NCBI GenBank assembly: GCA_050157065.1
Contig: CP189573.1
Length of the DNA stretch: 64,000 nt
Reading direction: 5' to 3' (one strand)
DNA from: Avipropionibacterium sp050157065
GTDB taxonomy: Bacteria; Actinomycetota; Actinomycetes; Propionibacteriales; Propionibacteriaceae
Part shown: positions 34,823 through 42,941 of the stretch, piece by piece
Position numbering within the stretch: the first letter of the stretch is position 1
Layout: every line of letters starts with the position of its first letter
Position numbers and translations under genes: made by a program
The notes under the pieces: model-generated
Databases searched by the model: none
Told to the model about the DNA's origin: nothing
What the model saw: the letters and a program-made list of their open reading frames with translations, nothing else

Positions 34823-35464
34823 GTGATCACCCTGGTTCTGGCATCGCGTTCCCCGGCCCGGCTCAAGACCCTCCGTGCGGCCGGGCTGCACCCCGAGGTG
34901 GTGGTCTCGGGGGTCAGCGAGGACGACCCGACCGCGTCGACTCCGGCCGACGTGGCCCTCGAACTCGCCACCCGCAAGTCGCGGGCGGTCGCGGCCGCCC
35001 GTGACGCCCCGACCGGCGGGGTCGAGCTGATCGTCGGGTGTGACTCGGTGCTCGAACTGGCGGGCGAGATCCACGGCAAGCCCGGATCGCCCGAGGTCGC
35101 GGCCCGTCGTTGGCAGGCGATGCGTGGCCGCTCCGGTGTCCTCCACACCGGCCACCACGTGATCCGTCGCGAGGCCGATCCCGGCGCCCACCCGAGTGCA
35201 GGACGGGCCGCCACGACCGAGGTCGGCGCCACCGGCTCCACCACCGTCCACTTCGCCGAGATCACCGACGACGAGATCGCCGCGTACGTGGCCACCGGTG
35301 AGCCGCTGGAGGTGGCCGGCGCGTTCACCCTGGACGGGTACGGCGGCGCTTTCGTGGCCGGCATCGAGGGCGATCCGCACAATGTCGTCGGCATCTCCCT
35401 GCCGCTGTTGCGTCGGTTGCTGGCGAGCCTCGACGTCAGCTGGCATGACCTGTGGAGGCCCTAG
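34823..35464 (+). CDS. maf: Maf family nucleotide pyrophosphatase
   Basis: 213 residues. 'LVLASRSPARLKTLRAAGL' at the N-terminus, 'GCDSVLELAGEIHGKPGSPEVA' pattern with the catalytic Asp, and 'FTLDGYGGAFVAGIEGDPHNVVG' pattern near the C-terminus define Maf/YhdE-YceF. Maf proteins hydrolyse non-canonical or canonical NTPs to NMPs and are linked to septum inhibition. GTG 34823 is 8 nt after TAGGGT. Its stop codon overlaps the -10 of the next gene. Confidence 0.93.
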   Translation: MITLVLASRSPARLKTLRAAGLHPEVVVSGVSEDDPTASTPADVALELATRKSRAVAAARDAPTGGVELIVGCDSVLELAGEIHGKPGSPEVAARRWQAMRGRSGVLHTGHHVIRREADPGAHPSAGRAATTEVGATGSTTVHFAEITDDEIAAYVATGEPLEVAGAFTLDGYGGAFVAGIEGDPHNVVGISLPLLRRLLASLDVSWHDLWRP

Positions 35465-35467
35465 AGT
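35462..35467 (+). promoter_or_regulatory. -10 box of SRPBCC gene
   Basis: TAGAGT, overlapping the maf stop codon TAG and ending 7 nt before GTG 35474. Confidence 0.4.
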
Positions 35468-35473
35468 TGTGTG

Positions 35474-36076
35474 GTGCCCATCACCCCTGAGCCCGCGTCC
35501 CGGACCGACCTCCCGCCGTCGACCGATGGTGCCGAGCCCGATGGCACCGCGTCCGCAGCCCCCACACCTGGCGGCGGCCACGTACTCACCGGCCCGGTCG
35601 TCGAGCAGTCGGCGACCCTGCCGATCGACCAGCGGACCACCTGGCAGCTGCTGACCACCCCGATCGGGATATCGGCCTGGTACACGGTCGGCGGTGGTGC
35701 CGAGATCGAACCGACCGAGGGTTCGCTGATCAAGTTGTGGTGGGAACCCGACACCAAGTTCCACGGCCGGATCCTCCGGGCCGCCGCCCCGCAGCGGCTC
35801 GACTACCGGCTGGCCCAGGGTGTCAACGTCGATCCCGAGGGATGCGACAGCACCTTGGTCCAGTTCAAGGTCGAGCCGGCCGACGACCCCGCCCACACCA
35901 CGCTGACCGTGCGGGAGAGCGGGTTCACCGAGATCACCAACGGCCGCGACGCGTACGCGGCCTCGTCCATGGCCTGGATCGGCGCCCTGGGCATGTTGCA
36001 GCAGCTGACCAGCCAGGCCGCCGCCGAGCCGGCGGCACCCGAGGCCACGCCTGCCCCGCCCCCGGCCGAGGCGTGA
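35474..36076 (+). CDS. SRPBCC (START/Bet v1-like) domain protein
   Basis: About 200 residues: a Pro/Ala-rich N-terminal 45, an SRPBCC/AHSA1-like domain (about 48-180) with 'RTTWQLLTTPIGISAWYT' and 'GRILRAAAPQRLDYRLA', and a Pro/Ala tail. Such domains bind hydrophobic ligands or assist Hsp90-like partners; no role is assigned. GTG 35474 is chosen for its 7-nt spacing from TAGAGT; the preceding GTG 35471 is the alternative. The stop overlaps a GTG of the serB frame. Confidence 0.75.
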   Translation: MPITPEPASRTDLPPSTDGAEPDGTASAAPTPGGGHVLTGPVVEQSATLPIDQRTTWQLLTTPIGISAWYTVGGGAEIEPTEGSLIKLWWEPDTKFHGRILRAAAPQRLDYRLAQGVNVDPEGCDSTLVQFKVEPADDPAHTTLTVRESGFTEITNGRDAYAASSMAWIGALGMLQQLTSQAAAEPAAPEATPAPPPAEA

Positions 36077-36822
36077 CCCGACCGCCCCGGCGGAAGGCGC
36101 ACCCGCAACTGCGCTGGCACTTCTACGATGTGCCCGTGACCGACCGCGACGCCACCAGCTCGCCCGACTCCACCGATTCACGCCTACCGGAGGGCCGACT
36201 GCTGTTGCTGACCGACGTCGACTCGACGTTGATCCGCAACGAGGTGATCGACCTGCTGGCCGACGAGGCCGGCTGCGGCACCGAGGTCGCCGACGTCACC
36301 GCCCGCGCCATGGCCGGGGAGCTCGACTTCGAACAGTCCCTGCGGGCCCGGGTCCGGCTGCTCGCCGGGCTCGACGTGGCCGCCCTCGGCCGCGCCGACG
36401 CCCGGGTGACGTACACCTCCGGCGCAGCCGAGCTGATGTCGGCCCTGCGCGCGGCCGGCCACGCGACGGCGATCGTGAGCGGCGGCTTCACCCACTTCAC
36501 CGACCGGTTCCGCCGGGAGCTCGGCATCGACCACGCGTACGCCAACGAGCTCGAGATCGTCGACGGCCGGCTCACCGGTCAGGTGGTCGGCGAGGTCGTC
36601 GGCCCCGGTACGAAGGCTCGGCTGGTCCGCGAGCTGGCCGCGGCCGAAGGCGTACCGATGAGCCGAACGGTGGCGGTGGGCGACGGCGCCAACGACAGCG
36701 AGATGGTCGCTGCCGCCGCCCTCGGCGTCGCGTTCTGCGCCAAGCCCGCACTCCGCGCAGTGGCCGACGTGGTGATCGACGAGCCCGACCTACGTCACGT
36801 GCTGCCGCTGCTGGGCCTGTGA
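36073..36822 (+). CDS. serB: Phosphoserine phosphatase SerB
   Basis: HAD-family phosphatase of serine biosynthesis, about 249 residues. 'LLLLTDVDSTLIRNEVIDLL' carries the nucleophile Asp (DxDST), followed by 'AIVSGGFTHF' (motif II) and 'VAVGDGANDSEMVAAA' (motif IV). No ACT domain is seen. GTG 36073 overlaps the previous stop as GTGA, the coupling used throughout this window; GTG 36130 or 36136 would drop about 20 basic residues. Convergent with a lipoprotein gene, with a hairpin between them. Confidence 0.92.
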   Translation: MTRPPRRKAHPQLRWHFYDVPVTDRDATSSPDSTDSRLPEGRLLLLTDVDSTLIRNEVIDLLADEAGCGTEVADVTARAMAGELDFEQSLRARVRLLAGLDVAALGRADARVTYTSGAAELMSALRAAGHATAIVSGGFTHFTDRFRRELGIDHAYANELEIVDGRLTGQVVGEVVGPGTKARLVRELAAAEGVPMSRTVAVGDGANDSEMVAAAALGVAFCAKPALRAVADVVIDEPDLRHVLPLLGL

Positions 36823-36825
36823 GGC

Positions 36826-36855
36826 CCGGACCGTGAGGCCCACCACGCGGTCCGG
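36826..36855. terminator. Hairpin between convergent serB and lipoprotein genes
   Basis: CCGGACCG (36826-36833) and CGGTCCGG (36848-36855) form a perfect 8-bp stem with a 14-nt loop, 4 nt after serB and 4 nt after the opposing gene. Probably a two-way terminator. Confidence 0.55.
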
Positions 36856-36858
36856 CGT

Positions 36859-37350
36859 TCAGTCGAGTTGTTGCAGGGTCACCATGGTCGACGGCGCCCC
36901 GGCCGGCGGCTCCACCGCGACGACGCTCCCCCGCCAACCGTGGCCGGTGGCCAGCAGCGCGTGACCGGGCGCCTCCAGCCGTACCCCGGTGACGGTGAAC
37001 CCAGCCCTCGGCAGGGCGTCCACCAGGTAGGCCAGCACCTCGGCAGGCGGCGGCGACAGCACCTCGAAGGTGAGCTGGTTGGGCTGGTCGATGCGGCGTC
37101 CCAGTGTCACCGACGCGGGCAGGGACCACTGCCCCACCGGACCGTGGCTGAACCCGAGCTTCGCCAAGGTGACACCGCCGGCAGGGATCGACACCGCAGC
37201 CGTCGGGGTGACCGGTGGTGGTTGCGGCGGCGCACCGGCCGAACACCCCGCCAACAACGCGCCACTTCCGCCGAGCAACGAACCGGCCGCGACCAACACG
37301 GTGCGTCGGCCGACATGGCGTCGGCGACCGACCCCGCTCTCAGATTGCAC
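36859..37350 (-). CDS. Putative lipoprotein
   Basis: 163 residues. The N-terminus has twin arginines ('RRTVLVAAGSLLGGSGALLA') and a lipobox 'LLAGC', so it is exported and lipid-anchored at about Cys 36. The mature domain is about 125 residues, beta-rich, without motifs I recognise ('SLPASVTLGRRIDQPNQLTF'). GTG 37350 is exactly 7 nt after TACCGT, which fixes the start. It lies next to the decaprenyl-phosphoryl-arabinose genes but is divergently transcribed, so no link is claimed. Confidence 0.8.
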   Translation of the reverse strand: MQSESGVGRRRHVGRRTVLVAAGSLLGGSGALLAGCSAGAPPQPPPVTPTAAVSIPAGGVTLAKLGFSHGPVGQWSLPASVTLGRRIDQPNQLTFEVLSPPPAEVLAYLVDALPRAGFTVTGVRLEAPGHALLATGHGWRGSVVAVEPPAGAPSTMVTLQQLD

Positions 37351-37356
37351 CCGGAC

Positions 37357-37362
37357 ACGGTA
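37357..37362 (-). promoter_or_regulatory. -10 box of lipoprotein gene
   Basis: TACCGT on the minus strand, 7 nt before GTG 37350; leaderless arrangement. Confidence 0.45.
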
Positions 37363-37413
37363 GCCCGCGCCACAAGGCGTTGGGCACGGTCCACGTATAG
37401 GCTCTGACCTGCC

Positions 37414-38355
37414 ATGAGTAGCCCCAGCCACACGCCGGTCAACCCGCCGCCGGACCAGGACTCGTCCCCGGTCCCTGCCCGAAAGCACCGACTGCCCGCC
37501 GCGCTCCGGGCGATGCGCCCCAAGCAGTGGGTCAAGAACGTGCTCGTCTTCGCCGCTCCGTTGGCGTCGGGACAGCTGCTCGACCTCGAGGTGCTGGTGC
37601 GGTGTGCACTGGCCTTCGTCGCGTTCTGCCTGATCAGTGCGACCGTCTACCTGATCAACGACGCCCGCGACGTCGAGGAGGACCGCCTCCACCCCAAGAA
37701 GCGGCATCGTCCGATCGCGGCCGGGGAGCTGACCATCCCGGCGGCCCTGGTACTGGCGGCGATCACCGGCGTGATCGGGTTCGCGATCGGGTTCGTGGTC
37801 GCGATCCCGCTCGGCATCACGTTGGCGGTCTACCTGGGCCTGCAGATCATCTACTCGTTCTTCCTGAAGCACCTGCCGGTGATCGACCTGGCCATGGTCG
37901 CCTCGGGCTTCCTGCTCCGGGCGATCGCCGGCGGTGTCGCCGCCGACATCGAGCTGAGCCAGTGGTTCCTGCTGGTCGCCTCGTTCGGTTCACTGTTCAT
38001 GGTGGCCGGCAAGCGGTACTCCGAGATGGTGGCCCTCGGGGCGGAGGCCGGTACGAGGCGCTCACTGGAGCGCTACTCCAGCTCCTACCTCCGCTTCGCG
38101 TGGATGACCGCCGCCGCGATGGTGCTGATGTCGTACTGCCTGTGGGCGTTCGAGAACCGCGACAAGGGCCCGCTGGACGTACCGTGGACCGCGCTGTCGA
38201 TCGCGCCGCTGACCCTCGGGTTGCTGCAGTACGCCCTCGAGGTCGACCGGGGTGAGGCGGGCGAGCCCGAGGACGTCGTGATGGCGGACCGGGTGCTGCA
38301 GGTGCTCGGCCTGATCTGGTTGGTGTTGGTCGCCGTGGCAGTCTTCGTCCCATGA
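37414..38355 (+). CDS. ubiA: Decaprenyl-phosphate phosphoribosyltransferase (UbiA family)
   Basis: 313-residue membrane prenyltransferase-fold protein that makes decaprenylphosphoryl-5-phosphoribose from PRPP. Motifs: 'MRPKQWVKNVLVFAAPL', 'YLINDARDVEEDRLHPKKRHRP' (Mg-binding NDxxDxxxD, given here as pattern) and 'GKRYSEM'. About eight hydrophobic helices. Its stop overlaps the dprE1 ATG (ATGA), consistent with sequential steps toward decaprenylphosphoryl-arabinose, the arabinose donor for wall arabinan. TAGGCT lies 11 nt before the ATG. Confidence 0.93.
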   Translation: MSSPSHTPVNPPPDQDSSPVPARKHRLPAALRAMRPKQWVKNVLVFAAPLASGQLLDLEVLVRCALAFVAFCLISATVYLINDARDVEEDRLHPKKRHRPIAAGELTIPAALVLAAITGVIGFAIGFVVAIPLGITLAVYLGLQIIYSFFLKHLPVIDLAMVASGFLLRAIAGGVAADIELSQWFLLVASFGSLFMVAGKRYSEMVALGAEAGTRRSLERYSSSYLRFAWMTAAAMVLMSYCLWAFENRDKGPLDVPWTALSIAPLTLGLLQYALEVDRGEAGEPEDVVMADRVLQVLGLIWLVLVAVAVFVP

Positions 38356-39743
38356 GCCGTTTCGACGCCGTCCCCGCCACCGAGGGTCGCCGACTGACCG
38401 GTTGGGGCCTGACCATGGCGTCCCGATCCGATGTCGTACGTCCCCGGACCCCGGACGAGGCGATCGCCCTCGTACGCGAACTGGCCGATTCACCCGGGCG
38501 TGGCCTGACCGCACGCGGCCTGGGGCGCAGCTACGGCGACCCGGCCCAGAACACCGGCGGCACCACGATCGAGCTCACCGGGCTCGACAAGATCTTGTCG
38601 GTCGACGCCGAGGCGGACGAGCCGACGGTGGACGTCCAGGCCGGGGTCAGCCTCGACACGTTGATGAAGGTGCTGTTGCCGTTCGGGTTGTGGATCCCGG
38701 TGCTGCCGGGCACTCGGCAGGTCACCATCGGTGGTGCGATCGGCGCCGACGTGCACGGCAAGAACCACCACACGCAGGGGTCCTTCGGCAACCACGTACG
38801 CAGCATCGACCTGCTCACCGCCGACGGGGAGGTCAGTCGCCTCACCCCGGACGGGCCGGACTCCGAGCTGTTCTGGGCGACCATCGGCGGGATGGGCCTG
38901 ACCGGCTTGGTGCTGCGGGCGACCGTCGCGGTGCAGCGGGTGACGACCGCGTACTTCTCGGTCGACACCGACCAGGTCGACGGGATCGACGACCTGATGA
39001 CGCAGATGAGCGCACGCGACGACGACTACACCTATTCGGTGGCCTGGTTCGACGCGGTCACCAGCGGTGAGCACATGGGACGTGCGGTGCTCACGCTGGG
39101 CAACAAGGCCACGCTGGAGGAGCTGCCGGAGAAGCTGGCACGCAACCCGCTGAAGTTCTCCGCGCCGAGCTTCGGCACGGTGCCGCCGGTCTTCCCCAAC
39201 GGGATGGTCAATGCGTTGACCGCCAGGGTGTTCAGCGAGTTCTGGTTCCGCAAGGCACCTCGACGCCGACGCGGCGAGATCCAGAACATCACCCAGTTCT
39301 TCCACCCGCTCGACGTCGCCCAGGACTGGAACCGGGTGTACGGGCCGGCCGGCTTCCTGCAGTACCAGTTCGTGGTGCCCTTCGGCGCCGAGGACGTGTT
39401 CCGGCGGTGCCTGGAGTTGATCACCTCCTCGGAGCACTACTCGTGCCTGAACGTGCTGAAGCGGTTCGGCGAGGGCAACCGGGCACCACTGTCGTTCCCG
39501 ACGCCCGGCTGGACGTTGACCGCCGACTTCTCGATCAAGGACGGGCTGGACACGTTGTGCGCCGAGCTCGACGCCGAGGTGCTCGGTGCCGGCGGACGGC
39601 TCTATCTGGCCAAGGACTCCCGCATGGCGGCCGCCGACTTCGCGACGATGTACCCACGGTTGCCGGAGTTCCGGGAGGTCCGCCGACGGGTCGACCCGAC
39701 GGGTCTGTTCACCTCCGACATGGCCCGCCGGCTCGAGATCTGA
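38352..39743 (+). CDS. dprE1: Decaprenylphosphoryl-beta-D-ribose 2'-oxidase DprE1
   Basis: 463 residues, FAD enzyme oxidising decaprenylphosphoryl-ribose to the 2'-keto form. N-terminal FAD-binding region: 'RGLGRSYGDPAQNTGG' and 'PGTRQVTIGGAIGADVHGKN'. C-terminal segment 'RFGEGNRAPLSFPTPGW' aligns well with mycobacterial DprE1. The position equivalent to M. tuberculosis Cys387 (the benzothiazinone adduct site) is Thr390 here, in 'GWTLTADF'. Overlaps ubiA by 4 nt; dprE2 follows after 76 bp. Confidence 0.95.
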   Translation: MSRFDAVPATEGRRLTGWGLTMASRSDVVRPRTPDEAIALVRELADSPGRGLTARGLGRSYGDPAQNTGGTTIELTGLDKILSVDAEADEPTVDVQAGVSLDTLMKVLLPFGLWIPVLPGTRQVTIGGAIGADVHGKNHHTQGSFGNHVRSIDLLTADGEVSRLTPDGPDSELFWATIGGMGLTGLVLRATVAVQRVTTAYFSVDTDQVDGIDDLMTQMSARDDDYTYSVAWFDAVTSGEHMGRAVLTLGNKATLEELPEKLARNPLKFSAPSFGTVPPVFPNGMVNALTARVFSEFWFRKAPRRRRGEIQNITQFFHPLDVAQDWNRVYGPAGFLQYQFVVPFGAEDVFRRCLELITSSEHYSCLNVLKRFGEGNRAPLSFPTPGWTLTADFSIKDGLDTLCAELDAEVLGAGGRLYLAKDSRMAAADFATMYPRLPEFREVRRRVDPTGLFTSDMARRLEI

Positions 39744-39819
39744 TCATGGCACCCGGCAACCCGACCGTTCGGTCCGCATCGACGGATCGCCGAGCCGTCA
39801 CGACGAAGAGGACTCCTTC

Positions 39820-40575
39820 ATGATGGACGCCCTGGGCACCCCGCAAACCTTGCTGCTGTTGGGAGGTACGTCCGACATCGCGGTCTCGATCGCGAAGCGG
39901 TACGCCGCTGACCGGCCCCTGACGGTGGTGCTCGCCGCCCGCCCGACGGAACGTCGAAGTGCGGTGGCGGCCGAGTTGGGCACGGTCGGGTGCACCGTCC
40001 GCGAGGTCGACTTCGACGCTGTTGATCATGCTTCGCACCGGGCCACCGTCGAGGCGGCGTTCGCCGAGGGCGACATCGACATCGCCGTGGTGGCGTTCGG
40101 GTTGCTGGGTGATGCCGAGCAGGCCTGGCAGGACCCCGAGCTCGCCCTCGAGCTGGCGCAGGTCAACTACACCGCTCCGGTGCACGTCGGCGTACTGCTG
40201 GCCGAGCAGATGAAGGCGCAGCGACACGGTTCGATCGTCGCGCTGTCGAGCGTTGCCGGTGAGCGGGTCCGGCGGTCCAACTTCGTGTACGGCTCCACCA
40301 AGGCCGGGATGGACGGGTTCTACACCGGGCTGGGCTACGCGCTCGACCAGTACGGGGTGCACGTGCTGGTGGTACGCCCGGGGTTCGTGAAGTCGAAGAT
40401 GACCGAGGGCATGGCGGCCGCGCCGTTGGCGACCACCCCCGACGAGGTCGCCGAGCTGACGGTCAAGGCCGTACGGGGCAAGAAGTCGACCATCTGGGCG
40501 CCGCCCCTGTTCCGGCTGGTGATGCTGGTCCTCAAGGCGATCCCGACGGCGATCTTCCGCAAGCTGTCGTTCTGA
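39820..40575 (+). CDS. dprE2: Decaprenylphospho-beta-D-erythro-pentofuranosid-2-ulose 2-reductase DprE2
   Basis: 251-residue short-chain dehydrogenase completing the epimerisation started by DprE1, using NADH. 'LLLLGGTSDIAVSIAKRYA' is the family's GGxSxI nucleotide motif; catalytic residues are Ser in 'VALSSVAGERV' and YxxxK in 'FVYGSTKAGMDGF'. ATG 39820 (or 39823) has an AGAGGA site about 8 nt upstream. The C-terminus is hydrophobic, as in mycobacterial DprE2, and may touch the membrane. Confidence 0.94.
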   Translation: MMDALGTPQTLLLLGGTSDIAVSIAKRYAADRPLTVVLAARPTERRSAVAAELGTVGCTVREVDFDAVDHASHRATVEAAFAEGDIDIAVVAFGLLGDAEQAWQDPELALELAQVNYTAPVHVGVLLAEQMKAQRHGSIVALSSVAGERVRRSNFVYGSTKAGMDGFYTGLGYALDQYGVHVLVVRPGFVKSKMTEGMAAAPLATTPDEVAELTVKAVRGKKSTIWAPPLFRLVMLVLKAIPTAIFRKLSF

Positions 40576-40683
40576 CCCGTGCCGGGTCGCCGGTGCCACG
40601 ACCAGGGCGCGGCGTCGTCGTCGGCCGCGCCGGGACCCCGTTCCCGGCTAGCATGATCGACCGAGCTACCGGAGGGAATCGAC

Positions 40684-41346
40684 ATGGAAGGCTTCGTCGT
40701 CCTGGTCGTCGTGGTGATGATCGTGGTGTGCGTCGTCGCCGTGGTGGCGGGCCAGCAGCGCCGCAAGGAACGCGCTGCCGAGTTCGCCAGGTTCGCGGCC
40801 CGGCAGGGTTGGCACCACCTCGAGGAGGAGAACACCCTGGTCGAGCGTTGGCAGGGCAAGCCCTTCACCGGCGGCGGTACGGCGCGCAACGTGATTCGGG
40901 GTCGCCATCGGGAGCGTGACTTCGTGGCCTTCACCTACAGCTACACCACGACCCAGTACAACGGCACCACCACGACGACGCAGTCGCACGACTACGCGGT
41001 CGTGACGATCGCGCTGCCGGGATCCGTTGCGGAGTTGAGTGTCGGCGAGGAGGGCCTGTTCGGCGGCAAGGTGGCCGAGGCGTTCGGCTTCGAGCGGGTC
41101 GACACCGGCGACACGCACTTCGACGAGGTGTTCAAGGTGAAGTCCGACAGCCCGCAGTTCGCCCGTGAGGTGTTGCAGCGTCCCCTGATCGACCTGCTGA
41201 AGTCCCACGGCCCCTGGGAATGGCGGTTCACCGGCTCGACGATGCTGTCGTACGAGAAGGGCAAGCTGGACGTCCACGAAGTGCAACCGCGACTGGACAG
41301 GATGAACGAGGTGCTCGACCACATCCCCTACGACGTGCTGCACTGA
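40684..41346 (+). CDS. Membrane-anchored protein of unknown function
   Basis: 220 residues. One N-terminal hydrophobic helix ('FVVLVVVVMIVVCVVAVVAG'), then a cytoplasmic domain that begins 'RRKERAAEFARFAARQGWH' and contains 'TYSYTTTQYNGTTTTTQSHDYAVVTI' type sequence (Thr-rich strand). It resembles the small membrane proteins often called DUF3137-like, but I am not certain. GGAGG precedes the ATG and TAGCAT (40649) is a possible -10. Ends near a strong hairpin facing the DinB-like gene. Confidence 0.75.
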   Translation: MEGFVVLVVVVMIVVCVVAVVAGQQRRKERAAEFARFAARQGWHHLEEENTLVERWQGKPFTGGGTARNVIRGRHRERDFVAFTYSYTTTQYNGTTTTTQSHDYAVVTIALPGSVAELSVGEEGLFGGKVAEAFGFERVDTGDTHFDEVFKVKSDSPQFAREVLQRPLIDLLKSHGPWEWRFTGSTMLSYEKGKLDVHEVQPRLDRMNEVLDHIPYDVLH

Positions 41347-41365
41347 GGCCGACGACAAGGCGTCC

Positions 41366-41439
41366 GGCTGATCACGCACCGTCCTGCGGTACGCACGAAC
41401 CGCGCGTACGTGCGCACCGCCGGCCGATGTGGATCAGCC
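41366..41439. terminator. Nested hairpin between convergent genes
   Basis: Outer arms GGCTGATC (41366-41373) and GATCAGCC (41432-41439); inner arms GCGGTACGCACG (41386-41397) and CGTGCGCACCGC (41409-41420) with one mismatch. It overlaps the stop of the DinB-like gene and follows the membrane protein gene. Confidence 0.5.
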
Positions 41440-42048
41440 CATGGTCTTCTGACCGTCGATGGCCTCGCGAACGATGTCGGCGTGACCGGCGTGCTGGCTG
41501 ATCTCGGCCAGCATGTGCAGTGCGACGCGGCGGACCGACCAGGCCACACCCGGCTCGAACCACGGTGCCTCGGGCAGCGGGTGGGCGAGGTCCAGGTCTG
41601 CGGTGCGCAGCACCTCGTCGGTCTTCGCCGCGACGTCGGCCACCCGGGCCCGCAGCACCGGCAGCGTCTCGTCGTCGCTGAGCACGAACAGCTCGTCCAC
41701 CCACTCGCTGTCGGACCAGTTGCCGTCGTTCTGCGCCGCCTCCTCGTCCACCGCCGACCAGTCGACGCTGCCGTCGTACACCTCGGTGTTGCCGAAGGCC
41801 GCGGCACCCTGGACGGCGAAGGCGAACCACTGCTCCTCGGTGTCGGCCACGTGCTTGAGCAGGGAGGCGATCGTGAGCGCGGAGACCGTGCTCGCGGTCC
41901 GGGCCTGGTCCTCGGTCAGGCCCTCGGCGGTGTGCAACAGGAAACCGCGGTGCCGGGCGAGCGACTCGATGAGCGTGGCCCGCTCGCCGATGGTCGTGGT
42001 CACGGCACTGGTGGTCGCGTCGGTGGTGGTCGTGGTGGTGTCGGTCAT
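41434..42048 (-). CDS. DinB/DUF664 family protein
   Basis: 204 residues, four-helix DinB-like fold. Metal-ligand His positions are seen in 'ASLLKHVADTEEQW' and 'HMLAEISQHAGHADIVREAIDG', the classic C-terminal HxxxH-type pair. Actinobacterial relatives include mycothiol- or bacillithiol-dependent S-transferases; activity is unknown here. The N-terminal 20 residues are Thr-rich ('MTDTTTTTTDATTSAVTTT'). TAGAGT 40-odd nt upstream is a possible -10. Confidence 0.85.
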   Translation of the reverse strand: MTDTTTTTTDATTSAVTTTIGERATLIESLARHRGFLLHTAEGLTEDQARTASTVSALTIASLLKHVADTEEQWFAFAVQGAAAFGNTEVYDGSVDWSAVDEEAAQNDGNWSDSEWVDELFVLSDDETLPVLRARVADVAAKTDEVLRTADLDLAHPLPEAPWFEPGVAWSVRRVALHMLAEISQHAGHADIVREAIDGQKTMG

Positions 42049-42156
42049 GGCGCTGTCCTTGGCTCGATCGGATCGGGAACTGTCACGACTCTAGGCAGGC
42101 TTCCGGACGTTTCCTGTCCGCTGCATCCGGATCGAGTGTGTGAGGTCCGCGGAAGT

Positions 42157-42246
42157 TTCCGCAGAGTGACCGGTCGACTGTGGTGGAACGGCGTGGCCCC
42201 GCCTGTGCGCGCACGCATCCCACCGTCGACCGGTCGCTCTGCGGAA
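42157..42246. repeat. 90-bp palindromic repeat, family B copy 1
   Basis: Left end TTCCGCAGAGTGACCGGTCG and right end CGACCGGTCGCTCTGCGGAA are almost exact inverses; the 40-nt centre is GC-rich. A second copy is at 45804-45897. It fills the spacer between the DinB-like promoter and the end of a reductase gene. No coding capacity; a REP/MITE-like dispersed element is likely. Confidence 0.75.
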
Positions 42247-42266
42247 TCCGCGAGCCCACCTTCGGC

Positions 42267-42833
42267 TCAGCGAGCCGGATGCACGACGTCGTAGGAGAGG
42301 AACACGATCCCGCGGCCCACGGTCCACTGTCGCCGCAGCGCCAGGTCGATCCGCAGGTCGGGCAGGAAGCGGAGGCCACGGCCGATCGCGACCGGGTAGA
42401 CGACCGGAAGGATCGTGTCGACGAGCCCGTGTTGCAGTGCCGCTGCCGCCAGGGTCGGGCCGTCGATCGTCAGGTCGCGCTCCGACGACTCCTTCAGGGC
42501 ACGGACCTCGTCAGGGTCGAAGGCCGCCCGCAGCTCGGTCCGCGCGGTGACGGGCTCGGTGAGGGTGCTGGAGTAGACGACCTTGTCGGCCTGTTGCCAG
42601 ATCTGGGCGAACTCCGCCGCCTCGGGACCCTCGGCCGCGATCGCGGGGTCGGTCTCCCAGACGTGCATCATCTCGTACATCCGCCGGCCCATCAGGTAGG
42701 TGCCGACGTCGGCTATCGCCTCGTTCATCGCGGCGTGGTCGTCGGCCTCCGGGGCGGCCCAGGAGAAGTCCCCGGTGTCGTCCTGCACGAACCCGTCCAG
42801 TGACACCTGCATCGAGTAGATCAGTCGTCCCAT
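42267..42833 (-). CDS. Dihydrofolate reductase-fold protein (RibD C-terminal family) 1
   Basis: 188 residues: 'MGRLIYSMQVSLDGFVQD', 'DVGTYLMGRRMYEMM' and 'GPTLAAAALQHGLVDTI' define the RibD_C/YwjB-like reductase family. These bind NADPH; the physiological substrate is unknown. ATG 42833 starts the family N-terminus. A 21-bp site 63-83 bp upstream is nearly identical to one between the second reductase gene and the HxlR regulator, so it is probably under that regulator. Confidence 0.88.
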   Translation of the reverse strand: MGRLIYSMQVSLDGFVQDDTGDFSWAAPEADDHAAMNEAIADVGTYLMGRRMYEMMHVWETDPAIAAEGPEAAEFAQIWQQADKVVYSSTLTEPVTARTELRAAFDPDEVRALKESSERDLTIDGPTLAAAALQHGLVDTILPVVYPVAIGRGLRFLPDLRIDLALRRQWTVGRGIVFLSYDVVHPAR

Positions 42834-42895
42834 GACCAGCACCTCCGCCGTCGTACCGCTGGCCAGCTGCCCTCGGTACGACGACCGTACTGCTA

Positions 42896-42916
42896 CTGGT
42901 TGCAGAACGCAATCAG
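42896..42916 (-). promoter_or_regulatory. HxlR-type operator site 1
   Basis: On the minus strand CTGATTGCGTTCTGCAACC; 19 of 21 positions match site 2 at 45212-45232, with TTGC and GCAA half-sites separated by 5 nt. Upstream of reductase 1. Confidence 0.6.
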
Positions 42917-42941
42917 TTGTGATCGTCGGATTCCCGGATGC

